NCBI GenBank assembly: GCA_016297645.1
Contig: JAEDGF010000038.1
Coordinates: 1-17,554, forward strand
Direction: 5' to 3'
Origin: Clostridiaceae bacterium
Lineage (GTDB): Bacteria; Bacillota; Clostridia; Oscillospirales; Acutalibacteraceae
Length of the DNA: 17,554 bases
The position numbers and the translations under genes were made by a program. Every line of letters starts with the position of its first letter. Position 1 is the first letter of the stretch. Below the pieces are notes generated by a model, which made no database searches, had not been told where the DNA came from, and saw only the letters and a list, made by a program, of their open reading frames with translations. This document shows, one piece after another, positions 7,827 to 15,381 of this stretch.

Positions 7827-7848
7827 TGTAAAGTATTACGGCTTTACA
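7827..7848. repeat. Single TGTAAAG-N8-CTTTACA palindrome between mraY and ftsW
   Basis: This is a perfect match to the arms and spacing of the array at 3007-3090, with a different centre (TATTACGG). Its right arm includes the mraY stop codon (TTA on the plus strand, 7844-7846). It lies 25 bp before the ftsW start. The minus-strand hairpin is followed by an A-run rather than a T-run, so it is not an intrinsic terminator. Confidence 0.8.
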
Positions 7849-8878
7849 TATCCCGTCCGAACCAAACGAGTGCAAGCGCCGCAGCGCCGCCTATAATTCC
7901 TATAACGGAAAACACAAGGCATATCTTTTTTTCGCTCCAACCGCTCATTTCGTAGTGGTGGTGAATGGGAGCCATCTTAAAAAGTCTTTTTCCGTTGTGG
8001 GTCTTGACATATGCGATTTGAAGAATATCGGAGCCGAACTCCATAACATAAACCACCGCAATAAGAAGGATAATCCACGGCATATCGAGGGTGAAGGCGA
8101 ATGAGGTTACCATTGCGCCGAGGAAAAGCGAACCAACATCGCCCATCATGACCTTTGCCGGATTATGATTCCACATGAGGAAGCCGAGCAGCGCGCCGAG
8201 AAGGCAGCAGCATACGACGCTCAGTCCCGTAAAGCGGCGCAAAGCGGCAACGGCGGCAAAGAAAACGCATATGACGGAGGTGACGCTTGAACACAATCCG
8301 TCAACACCGTCTGTAAAGTTCGCGGCATTTACAGTGCAGTAAATCGCAATTATACCGATGAACCAGAAGAGAACGGAATTTGTTACGACTCCGACATACG
8401 GAATCCACATAAAGTTCACGCCTGCAAAGCGTGCGAGGGTAAACATATATACGACCGCGACCGCAAGCTGCATAACCGTTTTTTGAAGCTCGGTCAGTCC
8501 GAGGTTTCTTTTTTTGACCACCTTTATGTAATCGTCAATAAAACCGATAAAGCCGTTTGCCGCAGCAAAAAGCAGACCTGCGAAAATTTTGGTATAGACA
8601 ACATCGGACTGCATTTCGCGCCCGGCAATAAGCAGTTCTCCTCCCATCAATTTATCCGTAACAAGTACGGCGATAAGGCTCAGCGAAAAGCCCAAGATGA
8701 ACAAGAAGCCGCCCATTGTGGGAGTACCCTGTTTCTTTTTATGCCACGAAGGGCCTATGTCGAGAATCGTCTGCCCGAATTTCAGCTTGTGGAGAAACGG
8801 AATAAGCCCGTAGCCCGATAAAAACGAAACCGTAAATCCGACTGCAATGCTCAGCCCCAATGCGACCCAAATATTCAT
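7844..8878 (-). CDS. mraY: Phospho-MurNAc-pentapeptide transferase MraY
   Basis: Transfers phospho-MurNAc-pentapeptide from UDP to undecaprenyl phosphate, forming lipid I in the inner membrane. The 344 residues form about ten membrane segments. Conserved cytoplasmic elements include WHKKKQGTPTMGG (45-57), the FIDDYIKV Asp pair (Asp115, Asp116), NAANFTDGVDGL (184-195), MGDVGSLFLG (245-254, Asp247) and APIHHHYE (303-310). The frame opens at a TTG at 8896, but ATG at 8878 has AAAGGA 9 nt upstream and is the better start. It follows murE after 39 bp; murF, which often lies between the two, is missing. The stop codon sits inside a TGTAAAG palindrome. Confidence 0.97.
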   Translation of the reverse strand: MNIWVALGLSIAVGFTVSFLSGYGLIPFLHKLKFGQTILDIGPSWHKKKQGTPTMGGFLFILGFSLSLIAVLVTDKLMGGELLIAGREMQSDVVYTKIFAGLLFAAANGFIGFIDDYIKVVKKRNLGLTELQKTVMQLAVAVVYMFTLARFAGVNFMWIPYVGVVTNSVLFWFIGIIAIYCTVNAANFTDGVDGLCSSVTSVICVFFAAVAALRRFTGLSVVCCCLLGALLGFLMWNHNPAKVMMGDVGSLFLGAMVTSFAFTLDMPWIILLIAVVYVMEFGSDILQIAYVKTHNGKRLFKMAPIHHHYEMSGWSEKKICLVFSVIGIIGGAAALALVWFGRDM

Positions 8879-8917
8879 CAATACCAATCCTTTCAAAAAA
8901 ACGACTGCTTTTGTTAT

Positions 8918-10366
8918 TTACTGCTTCACGCAGACGAGCGACCTTACCGTTTCGGCATCGTTGAAATGCTCTGTGCCGTCTGCCGTTATCTGTGTTGTTT
9001 CATGACCCTTTCCCGCTATGAGAACCGTATCTCCGCGCTGTGCCTTCGAGAGTGCAAGTGCGATTGCCTTCCGTCTGTCCGGTTCGCGGAAAAGGTTTTC
9101 GCGGTTGTGTATGCCGGACGAAATGTCGGTTATTATCTTTTCGGGATCTTCCGAGCGGGGATTATCCGAGGTGAGGATAACGCAGTCACTTCCGGCATAG
9201 GCGACTCTGCCCATCACTGGGCGTTTTGACGCGTCACGCTCGCCGCCGCAGCCGAAAACCGTTATAAGCCTTCCGGGTGCGCCCTCTTTCAGGGAGGAAA
9301 TGACCGCGCCGAGCGCTTCGGGCGTATGTGCAAAATCGACACATATTCTTATCCCGTTCTCGGAGGTCATAACTTCGCTTCTTCCGTCGACTCCCGGCAG
9401 ACAGCAGAGAGCTTCGGCGGTATCGTCGAAATCGGCTCCGAGCATCAGACAGGCGGAGGCGGCGCACAAAGAGTTATACACGCCTATTTTTCCCGGTGCC
9501 GACACCGCCACCCGTTTCAGGTGCGTCCCGTCAAACAGATCGTATGACGAGCCGCCGGTTTTGCCCGACTTTATATTTTTCGCATAGTAATCCGAAATAT
9601 TCACGCCCGCACTGTAAAATCCGCATTTTCTGCCGTTAAGACAGACAGCGAACTCGTCGCGATACGCGTCGTCCGCATTTACGAGTCCCGCAGACGCAAG
9701 CGAAAACAGCTTTTTCTTTGCATCGGCATACTCGCGGATGGTTTTATGATAATCGAGATGATCGTGACCTATATTCGTAAGAACGGCGAGCTTAAAGGCT
9801 GCACCGTCCACGCGGCACTGGTCGAGCGCCTGACTCGAAACCTCGGCGGCACAGAAGCGGCAGCCCCTGTCGGCAGTTCTTTTCAGCTCCGAAAAAAATG
9901 TGAAGCTGTCGGGCGTTGTCCGCTCCGAGGGAACTCTGCCTTCGCCGCAGTCCCAGCCGAGGGTGCCTATGACTCCGCATTTTTCGCCGGTGCGGTTCAG
10001 AATGTGACGGATATATTCAGCCGTCGTTGTTTTGCCGTTGGTGCCCGTTATTCCGATAAGAGTCAACCGTCTGTCCGGTCTGCCGAAAAACGCACGGCTA
10101 AGAGAGCTTACCGCGCTTCGCGCATTTTCCACACGCAGATAACGCGGCACGGAGATATCCTCCTCGCCCACTATGAGCACCGCGCCCTTTGCGGCGGCTT
10201 CGGCAGCTTTCAGGTGTCCGTTATAATTCTTGCCGTTTATGCAGACAAATATGCTTCCCGGAACAACACTTTCAGAGTTCTCGGTAACAAGACAAACCTC
10301 ACTCCCGCCGTCAATATCGGCTGCCGAGCCGAGCTTTGCTTCGGCTAATAGCCTGTTCAGCTTCAA
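8918..10366 (-). CDS. murE: UDP-MurNAc-L-Ala-D-Glu:meso-DAP ligase MurE
   Basis: ATP-dependent ligase adding the third amino acid to UDP-MurNAc-dipeptide in the cytoplasm. The 482 residues show an N-terminal UDP-binding domain (about 1-95), the P-loop GTNGKTTT (108-115), TTPDS (150-154), AAEVSSQALDQ (173-183) and NIGHDHLDYH (198-207). The Lys-rich ADAKKKLF (214-221) holds the lysine that is carbamylated in Mur ligases. The C-terminal DNPR motif (401-404) in DNPRSEDP is the established signature for meso-diaminopimelate rather than L-lysine. The start is TTG at 10366 with GGAGG 7 nt upstream; no better ATG lies near. It is 63 bp downstream of ftsI. Confidence 0.95.
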   Translation of the reverse strand: MKLNRLLAEAKLGSAADIDGGSEVCLVTENSESVVPGSIFVCINGKNYNGHLKAAEAAAKGAVLIVGEEDISVPRYLRVENARSAVSSLSRAFFGRPDRRLTLIGITGTNGKTTTAEYIRHILNRTGEKCGVIGTLGWDCGEGRVPSERTTPDSFTFFSELKRTADRGCRFCAAEVSSQALDQCRVDGAAFKLAVLTNIGHDHLDYHKTIREYADAKKKLFSLASAGLVNADDAYRDEFAVCLNGRKCGFYSAGVNISDYYAKNIKSGKTGGSSYDLFDGTHLKRVAVSAPGKIGVYNSLCAASACLMLGADFDDTAEALCCLPGVDGRSEVMTSENGIRICVDFAHTPEALGAVISSLKEGAPGRLITVFGCGGERDASKRPVMGRVAYAGSDCVILTSDNPRSEDPEKIITDISSGIHNRENLFREPDRRKAIALALSKAQRGDTVLIAGKGHETTQITADGTEHFNDAETVRSLVCVKQ

Positions 10367-10429
10367 ACAGATCCCTCCGTTTAATTGGATTGACCCATTC
10401 TCCGCTCTTTCTCACCCATCTGTCAAGCT

Positions 10430-12685
10430 TTAATCATGGACATCGCTTGTATTGCGGCAGTATACCGTAATTATCGACCCCAATTCGACCTCGGTGTCCT
10501 TTTCTTTATCCTGTTTATATGCCGTAACACCGGACGAGCCGTCCGACGAGCCGGATATCTTAACATTCAATCCGTTCACTTCGGCTACGCGCCTTACCTC
10601 GCTCACCGAAAGTCCCGTAAAGTCGGGAACCTTTACTTTTTCGGCAGGTGTTTCACTGTCGGTATAGAGCGCTATGACACCGTTCGCCGGGATGGATTTA
10701 CCGCTCTCGGGCATCTGCGAAACAACGCTGCTGCCGGAGCCTATAACGCGGACTGTATAGCCGCTGTCTTTAAGAGTCTTTTCCACGCCTGCTATCGCAC
10801 TGCCGACCACATTCGGTGTTTCGCCCGTCATTGCGGATATCTCATCATCGTCATATACGGGAGTAACGCCGCGGTATTTGAGCACTTTTTCGAATATCTC
10901 TCCGGCGACGGGAGCGGCGATGATACCGCCCGAATAGTTATCGCCCTGAGGGTCGTCAATTATTACAACGACCGAAATATCGGGGTCATCGTACGGGGCA
11001 AAGCCCGCAAAGGAAGCTATGTAAGCGTCGTCGGTACGGTCCGTTTTTTCGGATGTACCCGTTTTACCGGCGACACGATAACCGGGGACATAAGCATTTT
11101 TACCTGTGCCGTTTTTAACGACCTTGCTCATGTAGGACGCGACCTTTGCAGCCGTTTCAGCCGACACGACCTGCCGTCTTACCTCAGGCTGCGTTTCAAC
11201 AACGGTATTGCCGTTTTCGTCCGTCTGCTTCTGCACGACATAGGGGCGCATGAGCTTTCCGCCGTTGCCTATCGCGCTTACCGCCGTTATTATTTGAAGC
11301 GGCGTGACGGAAATCGACTGACCGAAGGAGGAGCTTATAAGATCGGAGGTTGAAAATGATATTGCCGGATCGTGGTACGCGATTCCCGCCTTGGGATTCA
11401 GGTCGCCCTGACTGTCCACGCCCGTTTTTTCGGTGAATCCGAAAGCATCGAAATATTTATAGTATAAATCGACGCCCATTTTCATTCCCACAAAAACCGA
11501 GAAGCAGTTGCAGGAATTTACAAGAAGCGTTTCCGGAGTTTCGACTCCGTGACCGGTGGTGTAGTAGTCCTTTACCGTTCGTCCCGCAGCCTGAATCGTA
11601 CCGGTGCAGTTATAAGATGTTTCGGGAGTGATAACGCCTTCTTCGAGAGCGCCCGCAACAAGAAATACTTTGTATACCGAGCCGGGGAAATACAGCGACG
11701 AAAACGATTTGTTCTGCCACTGGGTATTCTGTGCAGCCTGAACGGGGTTCGCTTTTTCGCTCTCTTTGCCGTATTTCTTGAAATATTCCACAAGACTCGG
11801 GTAAAGAACCTCTTTGTATGAGTTCGGATCAAAGTCGGGGATATTCGCAACCGCGAGTACCGCGCCCGTTTTTGTTTCCATTACAATGCCGTAAACATTT
11901 CCGGCGTTTGTTTCTTCGTATGCGGTTTTAAGAGCGTCCTGCAAAATGGTCTGTATCTGCTGATCGAGGGCAAGGACAAGATTGTTGCCGCTGACGGAGG
12001 ACACCGTTTGAGTAGAGGCGTTCGGCAGCTTATTGTTTTTTGCGTCCTTTGCCGTGATGATTCTGCCGCGAGTACCCGTCAGCACCTCGTCATAGTAGTA
12101 TTCAACGCCCGAAAGTCCGTTGCCGTCCGACCCGATAAAACCGATAAGGGTCGACGCAAGCTCCGAGTTCGGATAATAACGCTTTGTCGACTCCTCCATA
12201 AAAATAACGCCGGACAGGTTGTTTTCCTCTATGTATTCGAGAAGCTTATTTCGTTCGTTAACTTCTACGCCGTCTTTTATTTTGAGGTACTTTTTGTCGG
12301 CTCTCGATTCGATCGATGCTTTCGTTTCAGCTGCGTCAATGCCGAGGATCGTCGAAAGCCCGTTCACAACAAGATTCTTGTTTCCCTGAACAAGCTTACC
12401 GGAATCTTTTTCAACGGAATCGTCCGTCACGCGGCTCGGGTCTACGCATACCTTCCAAACGGACGCGCTCTGGGCGAGAACATTCATATTGCTGTCGTAT
12501 ATTTTTCCCCTGTTCGCAGCGGTGGAATCAACGCTGAGCTGCTGATTTTCGGCTTTTTCGCGATAGTTGCGCTTATCGATCACCGACATATACAAAAGCC
12601 TTGCCATGGAAACACCCATTCCTATAACGACAATAAGAAACAGAACAATAACACCTCTGCGCGCAGTCAGGCTGCGGCTTGTCAT
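10430..12685 (-). CDS. ftsI: Class B penicillin-binding protein FtsI/SpoVD-like with two PASTA domains
   Basis: Septal D,D-transpeptidase that cross-links glycan strands made by FtsW, anchored in the membrane and facing outward. From N to C over 751 residues come a basic tail, one membrane anchor (about 11-32), a PBP dimerisation domain (about 55-215), the transpeptidase domain with SVYK (Ser336 nucleophile, Lys339), SCN (391-393) and KTGT (541-544), then two PASTA repeats (about 622-676 and 683-744), as in PBP2x and SpoVD-like proteins. Start: ATG at 12685 has AAGGA 10 nt upstream. An alternative is TTG at 12709, which has GGAG 8 nt upstream and would add 8 residues. The 328-bp gap from ftsL and its two inverted repeats suggest a separate control point. 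Whether it acts in vegetative division, sporulation or both cannot be told. Confidence 0.95.
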   Translation of the reverse strand: MTSRSLTARRGVIVLFLIVVIGMGVSMARLLYMSVIDKRNYREKAENQQLSVDSTAANRGKIYDSNMNVLAQSASVWKVCVDPSRVTDDSVEKDSGKLVQGNKNLVVNGLSTILGIDAAETKASIESRADKKYLKIKDGVEVNERNKLLEYIEENNLSGVIFMEESTKRYYPNSELASTLIGFIGSDGNGLSGVEYYYDEVLTGTRGRIITAKDAKNNKLPNASTQTVSSVSGNNLVLALDQQIQTILQDALKTAYEETNAGNVYGIVMETKTGAVLAVANIPDFDPNSYKEVLYPSLVEYFKKYGKESEKANPVQAAQNTQWQNKSFSSLYFPGSVYKVFLVAGALEEGVITPETSYNCTGTIQAAGRTVKDYYTTGHGVETPETLLVNSCNCFSVFVGMKMGVDLYYKYFDAFGFTEKTGVDSQGDLNPKAGIAYHDPAISFSTSDLISSSFGQSISVTPLQIITAVSAIGNGGKLMRPYVVQKQTDENGNTVVETQPEVRRQVVSAETAAKVASYMSKVVKNGTGKNAYVPGYRVAGKTGTSEKTDRTDDAYIASFAGFAPYDDPDISVVVIIDDPQGDNYSGGIIAAPVAGEIFEKVLKYRGVTPVYDDDEISAMTGETPNVVGSAIAGVEKTLKDSGYTVRVIGSGSSVVSQMPESGKSIPANGVIALYTDSETPAEKVKVPDFTGLSVSEVRRVAEVNGLNVKISGSSDGSSGVTAYKQDKEKDTEVELGSIITVYCRNTSDVHD

Positions 12686-12749
12686 TTTATTGTTTTCCTT
12701 GAACCTCAATAATATCACTCCGTTTCGGTTGTCCTTTTTATATGCAGAA

Positions 12750-12792
12750 AGCGTTTTTGTCGCCGCACGATGCTCGCCGGCTGAAAAACGCT
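12750..12792 (-). repeat. Nested inverted repeat upstream of ftsI
   Basis: Perfect 9-base arms AGCGTTTTT (12750-12758) and AAAAACGCT (12784-12792) enclose 25 nt that can fold further through GCCG/CGGC pairing. It ends about 65 nt upstream of the chosen ftsI ATG. In the minus-strand transcript it would be a leader stem-loop; no T-run follows it, so termination is unlikely. Confidence 0.55.
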
Positions 12793-12869
12793 GACAGAGA
12801 GAACGGTTTAACTTGCAGATACATCATATCCAAACTCGCCGTATTCAATATAATGTATGCAGTAAATAA

Positions 12870-12915
12870 CGGCTGTAAAACACATGAAGATAATTTTCAT
12901 TTTCGTTTACAGCCG
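12870..12915 (-). repeat. Large inverted repeat between ftsL and ftsI
   Basis: Perfect 10-base arms CGGCTGTAAA (12870-12879) and TTTACAGCCG (12906-12915) enclose an inner ATGAA/TTCAT pairing. On the minus strand the hairpin is followed by TTATTTACTG, too poor in T for a clear terminator. It contains TGTAAA/TTTACA, but with a 26-bp gap, so it is not the same element as the 22-bp palindromes. Confidence 0.6.
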
Positions 12916-13013
12916 CCGTTCATTAGATTTTTTGTAAAAGCCTGAGAGTGTCCCGGGCTTCTTCGGTTATTGACTGTTTGACCCTATCCGGCTGAAAAAT
13001 GACCTTTGCACCG

Positions 13014-13835
13014 TTATTTCGTGCCGTTTTCGGTCTTTTCTCCGTCTGCTGCGGTGTTCTCGCCGCTTTCGGTGCCGTTCTCCTTATCGCCGTCGTTTTC
13101 GGAGGATTTCCCCGACGCTTTGCCGTTCAGACCGCCTATCGAAAGCGCCGAACGAACCGCCGAATGGGAGGAATAGAGAACCTTATCTCCGCCGGAGAGG
13201 TCAAAACAGGTTATCTGACTTTTCTCGGGCTTTGTCATGCCGAGAATTTTTGTTGCGTAAGTTTCCACCGCGCCTATACCGGTCTTGCCGTTAAGAACCG
13301 AGTTAAGACGGACATTTTCGCTTTTCATCTCCTCGATTTTCGCCTGAGCGACCGCTATCTGTCGGCCGAGCTGATACTGATGTACAAGAGCCGATATCTG
13401 GAACGACATCGCGACAAATATCACCGAGAGGAATACGATGATTCCCGTGAGCTTCAAGGTACTTTTCTTGTCGACTGCGGTGCGGCGCACCTTTTCGACC
13501 TGAGGCTTAACGCGCTGAATGGGAATGCGCTCTCTTTTTTCGGGCTGCGCTTCCCTTTTGGGTGCTGCGGAGGAGCGTGTTGCCGGACCGTACTGCTTTA
13601 CGCGCGCATGAGAAGAAGCCTGTGCGCGGGAAGAAGCCTGTGCGCGGGAAGAAGCCTGTGCGCGGGAAGAAGCCTGCGCGTGAGCCTTGCCCGTGCTGCC
13701 GTGAGCCGAGCGGGTGCGGCTTTCATTTCTGTGAGCAGACTGAGCCTTTTCGTTATGAGAATAGCTATGGCGCGGCTCGTCCGACGGCTCGAACAGGTCA
13801 AACGCATATGCAGTCGAATCATTATATACAGACAT
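13014..13835 (-). CDS. ftsL: FtsL-like divisome protein with extended low-complexity N-terminus
   Basis: Bitopic protein expected to form the FtsQ-FtsL-FtsB/DivIC complex that activates FtsWI. The 273 residues show a long, basic, low-complexity cytoplasmic region (about 1-125) containing four AQASSR-type repeats (53-76), one membrane segment (about 128-150), a short coiled coil (about 155-183) and ETYATKILGMTKPEKSQI (191-208), the typical FtsL end. A polar Ser/Gly/Glu/Asp tail (about 235-273) follows. Most FtsL proteins have roughly 90-130 residues, so this one is about twice as long. The frame extends upstream into rsmH, but ATG at 13835 has AGGAGGAG 5 nt ahead and leaves a 35-bp gap. The assignment rests on topology and the position between rsmH and ftsI, as FtsL sequence is poorly conserved. 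Confidence 0.85.
   Translation of the reverse strand: MSVYNDSTAYAFDLFEPSDEPRHSYSHNEKAQSAHRNESRTRSAHGSTGKAHAQASSRAQASSRAQASSRAQASSHARVKQYGPATRSSAAPKREAQPEKRERIPIQRVKPQVEKVRRTAVDKKSTLKLTGIIVFLSVIFVAMSFQISALVHQYQLGRQIAVAQAKIEEMKSENVRLNSVLNGKTGIGAVETYATKILGMTKPEKSQITCFDLSGGDKVLYSSHSAVRSALSIGGLNGKASGKSSENDGDKENGTESGENTAADGEKTENGTK
13612..13683 (-). repeat. Four in-frame 18-bp tandem repeats inside ftsL
   Basis: Units start at 13612, 13630, 13648 and 13666. The first three are identical (GAAGAAGCCTGTGCGCGG) and the fourth has diverged at its end. Each encodes six residues of the AQASSR type. Because 18 is a multiple of three, gain or loss of a unit keeps the frame. Confidence 0.95.
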
Positions 13836-13870
13836 TGTTACTCCTCCTGATTTTTTCTGTCCCCATGCAG

Positions 13871-14803
13871 TTACTCTTTTATCTTTATAATACTCCTGAG
13901 TCTTGCGCTTCGCGCTCTCGGATTTTCCGCAAGCTCTTGTTCGCTCGGAACGACGGATTTGAATTGCAGCTTGCCGCGCGGCGTTTTTCCGCACACGCAC
14001 ACCGGAAAATCCTTCGGGCAGGTGCAGCCCGTCGTGAATTCTTTAAAAGCGTTTTTGACCGCTCTGTCTTCAAGTGAATGGAAGGTTATTATTGAAAGAA
14101 TGCCGCCGACATTGAGCATATCGAACATATCGGATATCGCGCCCGGCAGTATCTCTATTTCGCCGTTGACTTCGATCCTTATCGCCTGAAAGGTTCTTCT
14201 TGCAGGGTGTCCGCCCTCGCGTCTTGCCCTTGCCGGAATAGCCTTTTTGACGGTTTCGGTCAGCTCCGCCGTTGTTTCGAACGGCTTAACGGCTCTGTCC
14301 GCAACGATGTGACGGGCAATGCTTTTCGCAAATTTCTCCTCGCCGTACACCGTGAGTATCCTTGTGAGATCTCTCTCGGAATATGTGTTGACGACATCGG
14401 CGGCGCTCCGTCCCGTTTTGTCCATTCGCATATCGAGCGGTGCGTCCGTATGAAACGAAAAGCCGCGTTCGGCGGTATCAAGCTGATATGAGCTTACGCC
14501 GAGGTCGGCAAGGATTCCGTCGAAGCCCGAAATGCCGAGCCTTAAAGCGGTCTGTTTTATTTCCGAAAAATTGCTGTTCACCACCGTCACGACCGGGGTA
14601 TCGGCAAATTTTTCGTTCAGATTTTTTATCGCGTCGGGGTCACGGTCAATGGCTATCAGTCTGCCGCCGCTGCCGAGCTTTGCCGCAATCGCCGCAGAGT
14701 GTCCGCCGCCGCCGGCTGTGCAGTCGGCATAAGTACCGTTCGGTATAATGTTGAGCGAAGCTATCGTTTCATTAAACAGAACGGGAGTATGTTTGAATTC
14801 CAT
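13871..14803 (-). CDS. rsmH: 16S rRNA (cytosine-1402-N4)-methyltransferase RsmH (MraW)
   Basis: SAM-dependent enzyme that methylates N4 of C1402 in the 16S rRNA decoding centre. The 310 residues match the family. Visible are the N-terminal HTPVLFNE (5-12), the SAM-binding DCTAGGGGHS (27-36), the acidic IDRDPDAI (52-59), the family segment ILADLGVSSYQLD, the RGFSFHTDAPLDMRMD segment, and the C-terminal ITFHSLEDRAVKNAF plus a Cys-containing loop CTCPKDFPVCVCG. The ATG has GGAG 10 nt upstream. It starts 16 bp after mraZ, the usual conserved pair at the head of the dcw cluster. Confidence 0.97.
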   Translation of the reverse strand: MEFKHTPVLFNETIASLNIIPNGTYADCTAGGGGHSAAIAAKLGSGGRLIAIDRDPDAIKNLNEKFADTPVVTVVNSNFSEIKQTALRLGISGFDGILADLGVSSYQLDTAERGFSFHTDAPLDMRMDKTGRSAADVVNTYSERDLTRILTVYGEEKFAKSIARHIVADRAVKPFETTAELTETVKKAIPARARREGGHPARRTFQAIRIEVNGEIEILPGAISDMFDMLNVGGILSIITFHSLEDRAVKNAFKEFTTGCTCPKDFPVCVCGKTPRGKLQFKSVVPSEQELAENPRARSARLRSIIKIKE

Positions 14804-14819
14804 TATTGTTCAGCTCCGA

Positions 14820-15242
14820 TCAAAATACGACATCGGGGTAGTCACTGTCGGAGAGCGACTCCTTTTTCTTCATCATTTCGTCATACTCGGCGGCGTTCCA
14901 TATTTCGAAATGGTTGGCACATCCGAGAAGAACCACATCGGCAGAGAGTGAAGCCGCCGTCATAAAATCACCGGGAATTATGAATCTGCCCGTGCGGTCG
15001 ACCGTTGCGCCTACCGCGTCCGAGAAGAAGTTTCTCACCTTTGCACGGCTGGCAAGCGTGCTTTTGCCGCTTCTGGCTTCGGAAGCAACGCGTTCAAATT
15101 CAGCCGATGAATAGAGAAACAGACAGCCCTCGGGCGCACGGTAAAGCACAGCGTCCGTTCCTATTGCTTCACGGTACCGCGCAGGCACCGTAAGCCTGTT
15201 AGCCGGGTCGACCGTATGGCGGAATTCACCGATTATAAGCAT
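14820..15242 (-). CDS. mraZ: Transcriptional regulator MraZ
   Basis: DNA-binding protein of the SpoVT/AbrB-like double-fold family that, in characterised bacteria, binds direct repeats at its own promoter and tunes dcw expression. The 140 residues contain two MraZ domains, the first around GEFRHTVDPANRLTVPARYRE (5-25) and the second around GATVDRTGRFIIPGDF. The frame opens further upstream at 15344, but ATG at 15242 has a GGAGG 11 nt ahead and gives the family's normal length and N-terminus. It is the first gene of the minus-strand block, with a promoter and structured leader upstream. Confidence 0.95.
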   Translation of the reverse strand: MLIIGEFRHTVDPANRLTVPARYREAIGTDAVLYRAPEGCLFLYSSAEFERVASEARSGKSTLASRAKVRNFFSDAVGATVDRTGRFIIPGDFMTAASLSADVVLLGCANHFEIWNAAEYDEMMKKKESLSDSDYPDVVF

Positions 15243-15275
15243 ATTCGCCCGCACCTCCGTTCTTTTTTCTGTCTC

Positions 15276-15339
15276 GCGAAAACAACTGCAAAAACCCGGG
15301 CAAGTAAGCCTGAGACATGGTTTATGGCTTTGTTTTCGC
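15276..15339 (-). promoter_or_regulatory. Base-paired 5' leader of the dcw operon
   Basis: Within the predicted leader, perfect 10-base arms GCGAAAACAA (5' arm, plus-strand 15330-15339) and TTGTTTTCGC (3' arm, 15276-15285) can pair. Inside them AGCC/GGCT can form a nested stem directly continuing the 5' arm. The base of the long stem is about 33 nt before the mraZ start, so the ribosome binding site itself stays outside it. It matches no riboswitch class that I recognise. Confidence 0.45.
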
Positions 15340-15353
15340 CCCAATCGACTCCA
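15339..15353 (-). promoter_or_regulatory. Possible MraZ binding repeats
   Basis: On the minus strand TGGAG (15353-15349) and TGGGG (15343-15339) are spaced exactly 10 bp apart, starting at the last base of the -10 box. In E. coli MraZ binds TGGGN repeats with 5-bp spacers at its own promoter; here only two units are visible and one is imperfect, so the call is tentative. Confidence 0.35.
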
Positions 15354-15381
15354 TTATATATTGAGATTGCCAAAAAATCAA
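15353..15381 (-). promoter_or_regulatory. Promoter of the mraZ/dcw operon
   Basis: TTGATT (15381-15376) and a perfect TATAAT (15358-15353) are separated by exactly 17 bp on the minus strand. Transcription would start near 15346, giving a leader of about 100 nt. It is the only good minus-strand promoter seen upstream of mraZ. Confidence 0.75.

Larger units (their letters stand above)
12686..13013 (-). other. 328-bp ftsL-ftsI intergenic region
   Basis: This is the largest gap inside the minus-strand operon. I see no credible gene in it; a plus-strand reading frame at 12742-12945 has no ribosome binding site and runs through both hairpins. The region holds the inverted repeats at 12750-12792 and 12870-12915. 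No minus-strand promoter with good -35 and -10 hexamers was found by eye, and neither hairpin has the T-tract of an intrinsic terminator. Confidence 0.6.

Noticed and set aside
10436..11353. 305-codon plus-strand reading frame opposite ftsI
   Set aside because: It is an antisense shadow of the PASTA and transpeptidase coding region.
12742..12945. Small plus-strand gene in the ftsL-ftsI gap
   Set aside because: There is no ribosome binding site, and it spans both inverted repeats; composition is not protein-like.
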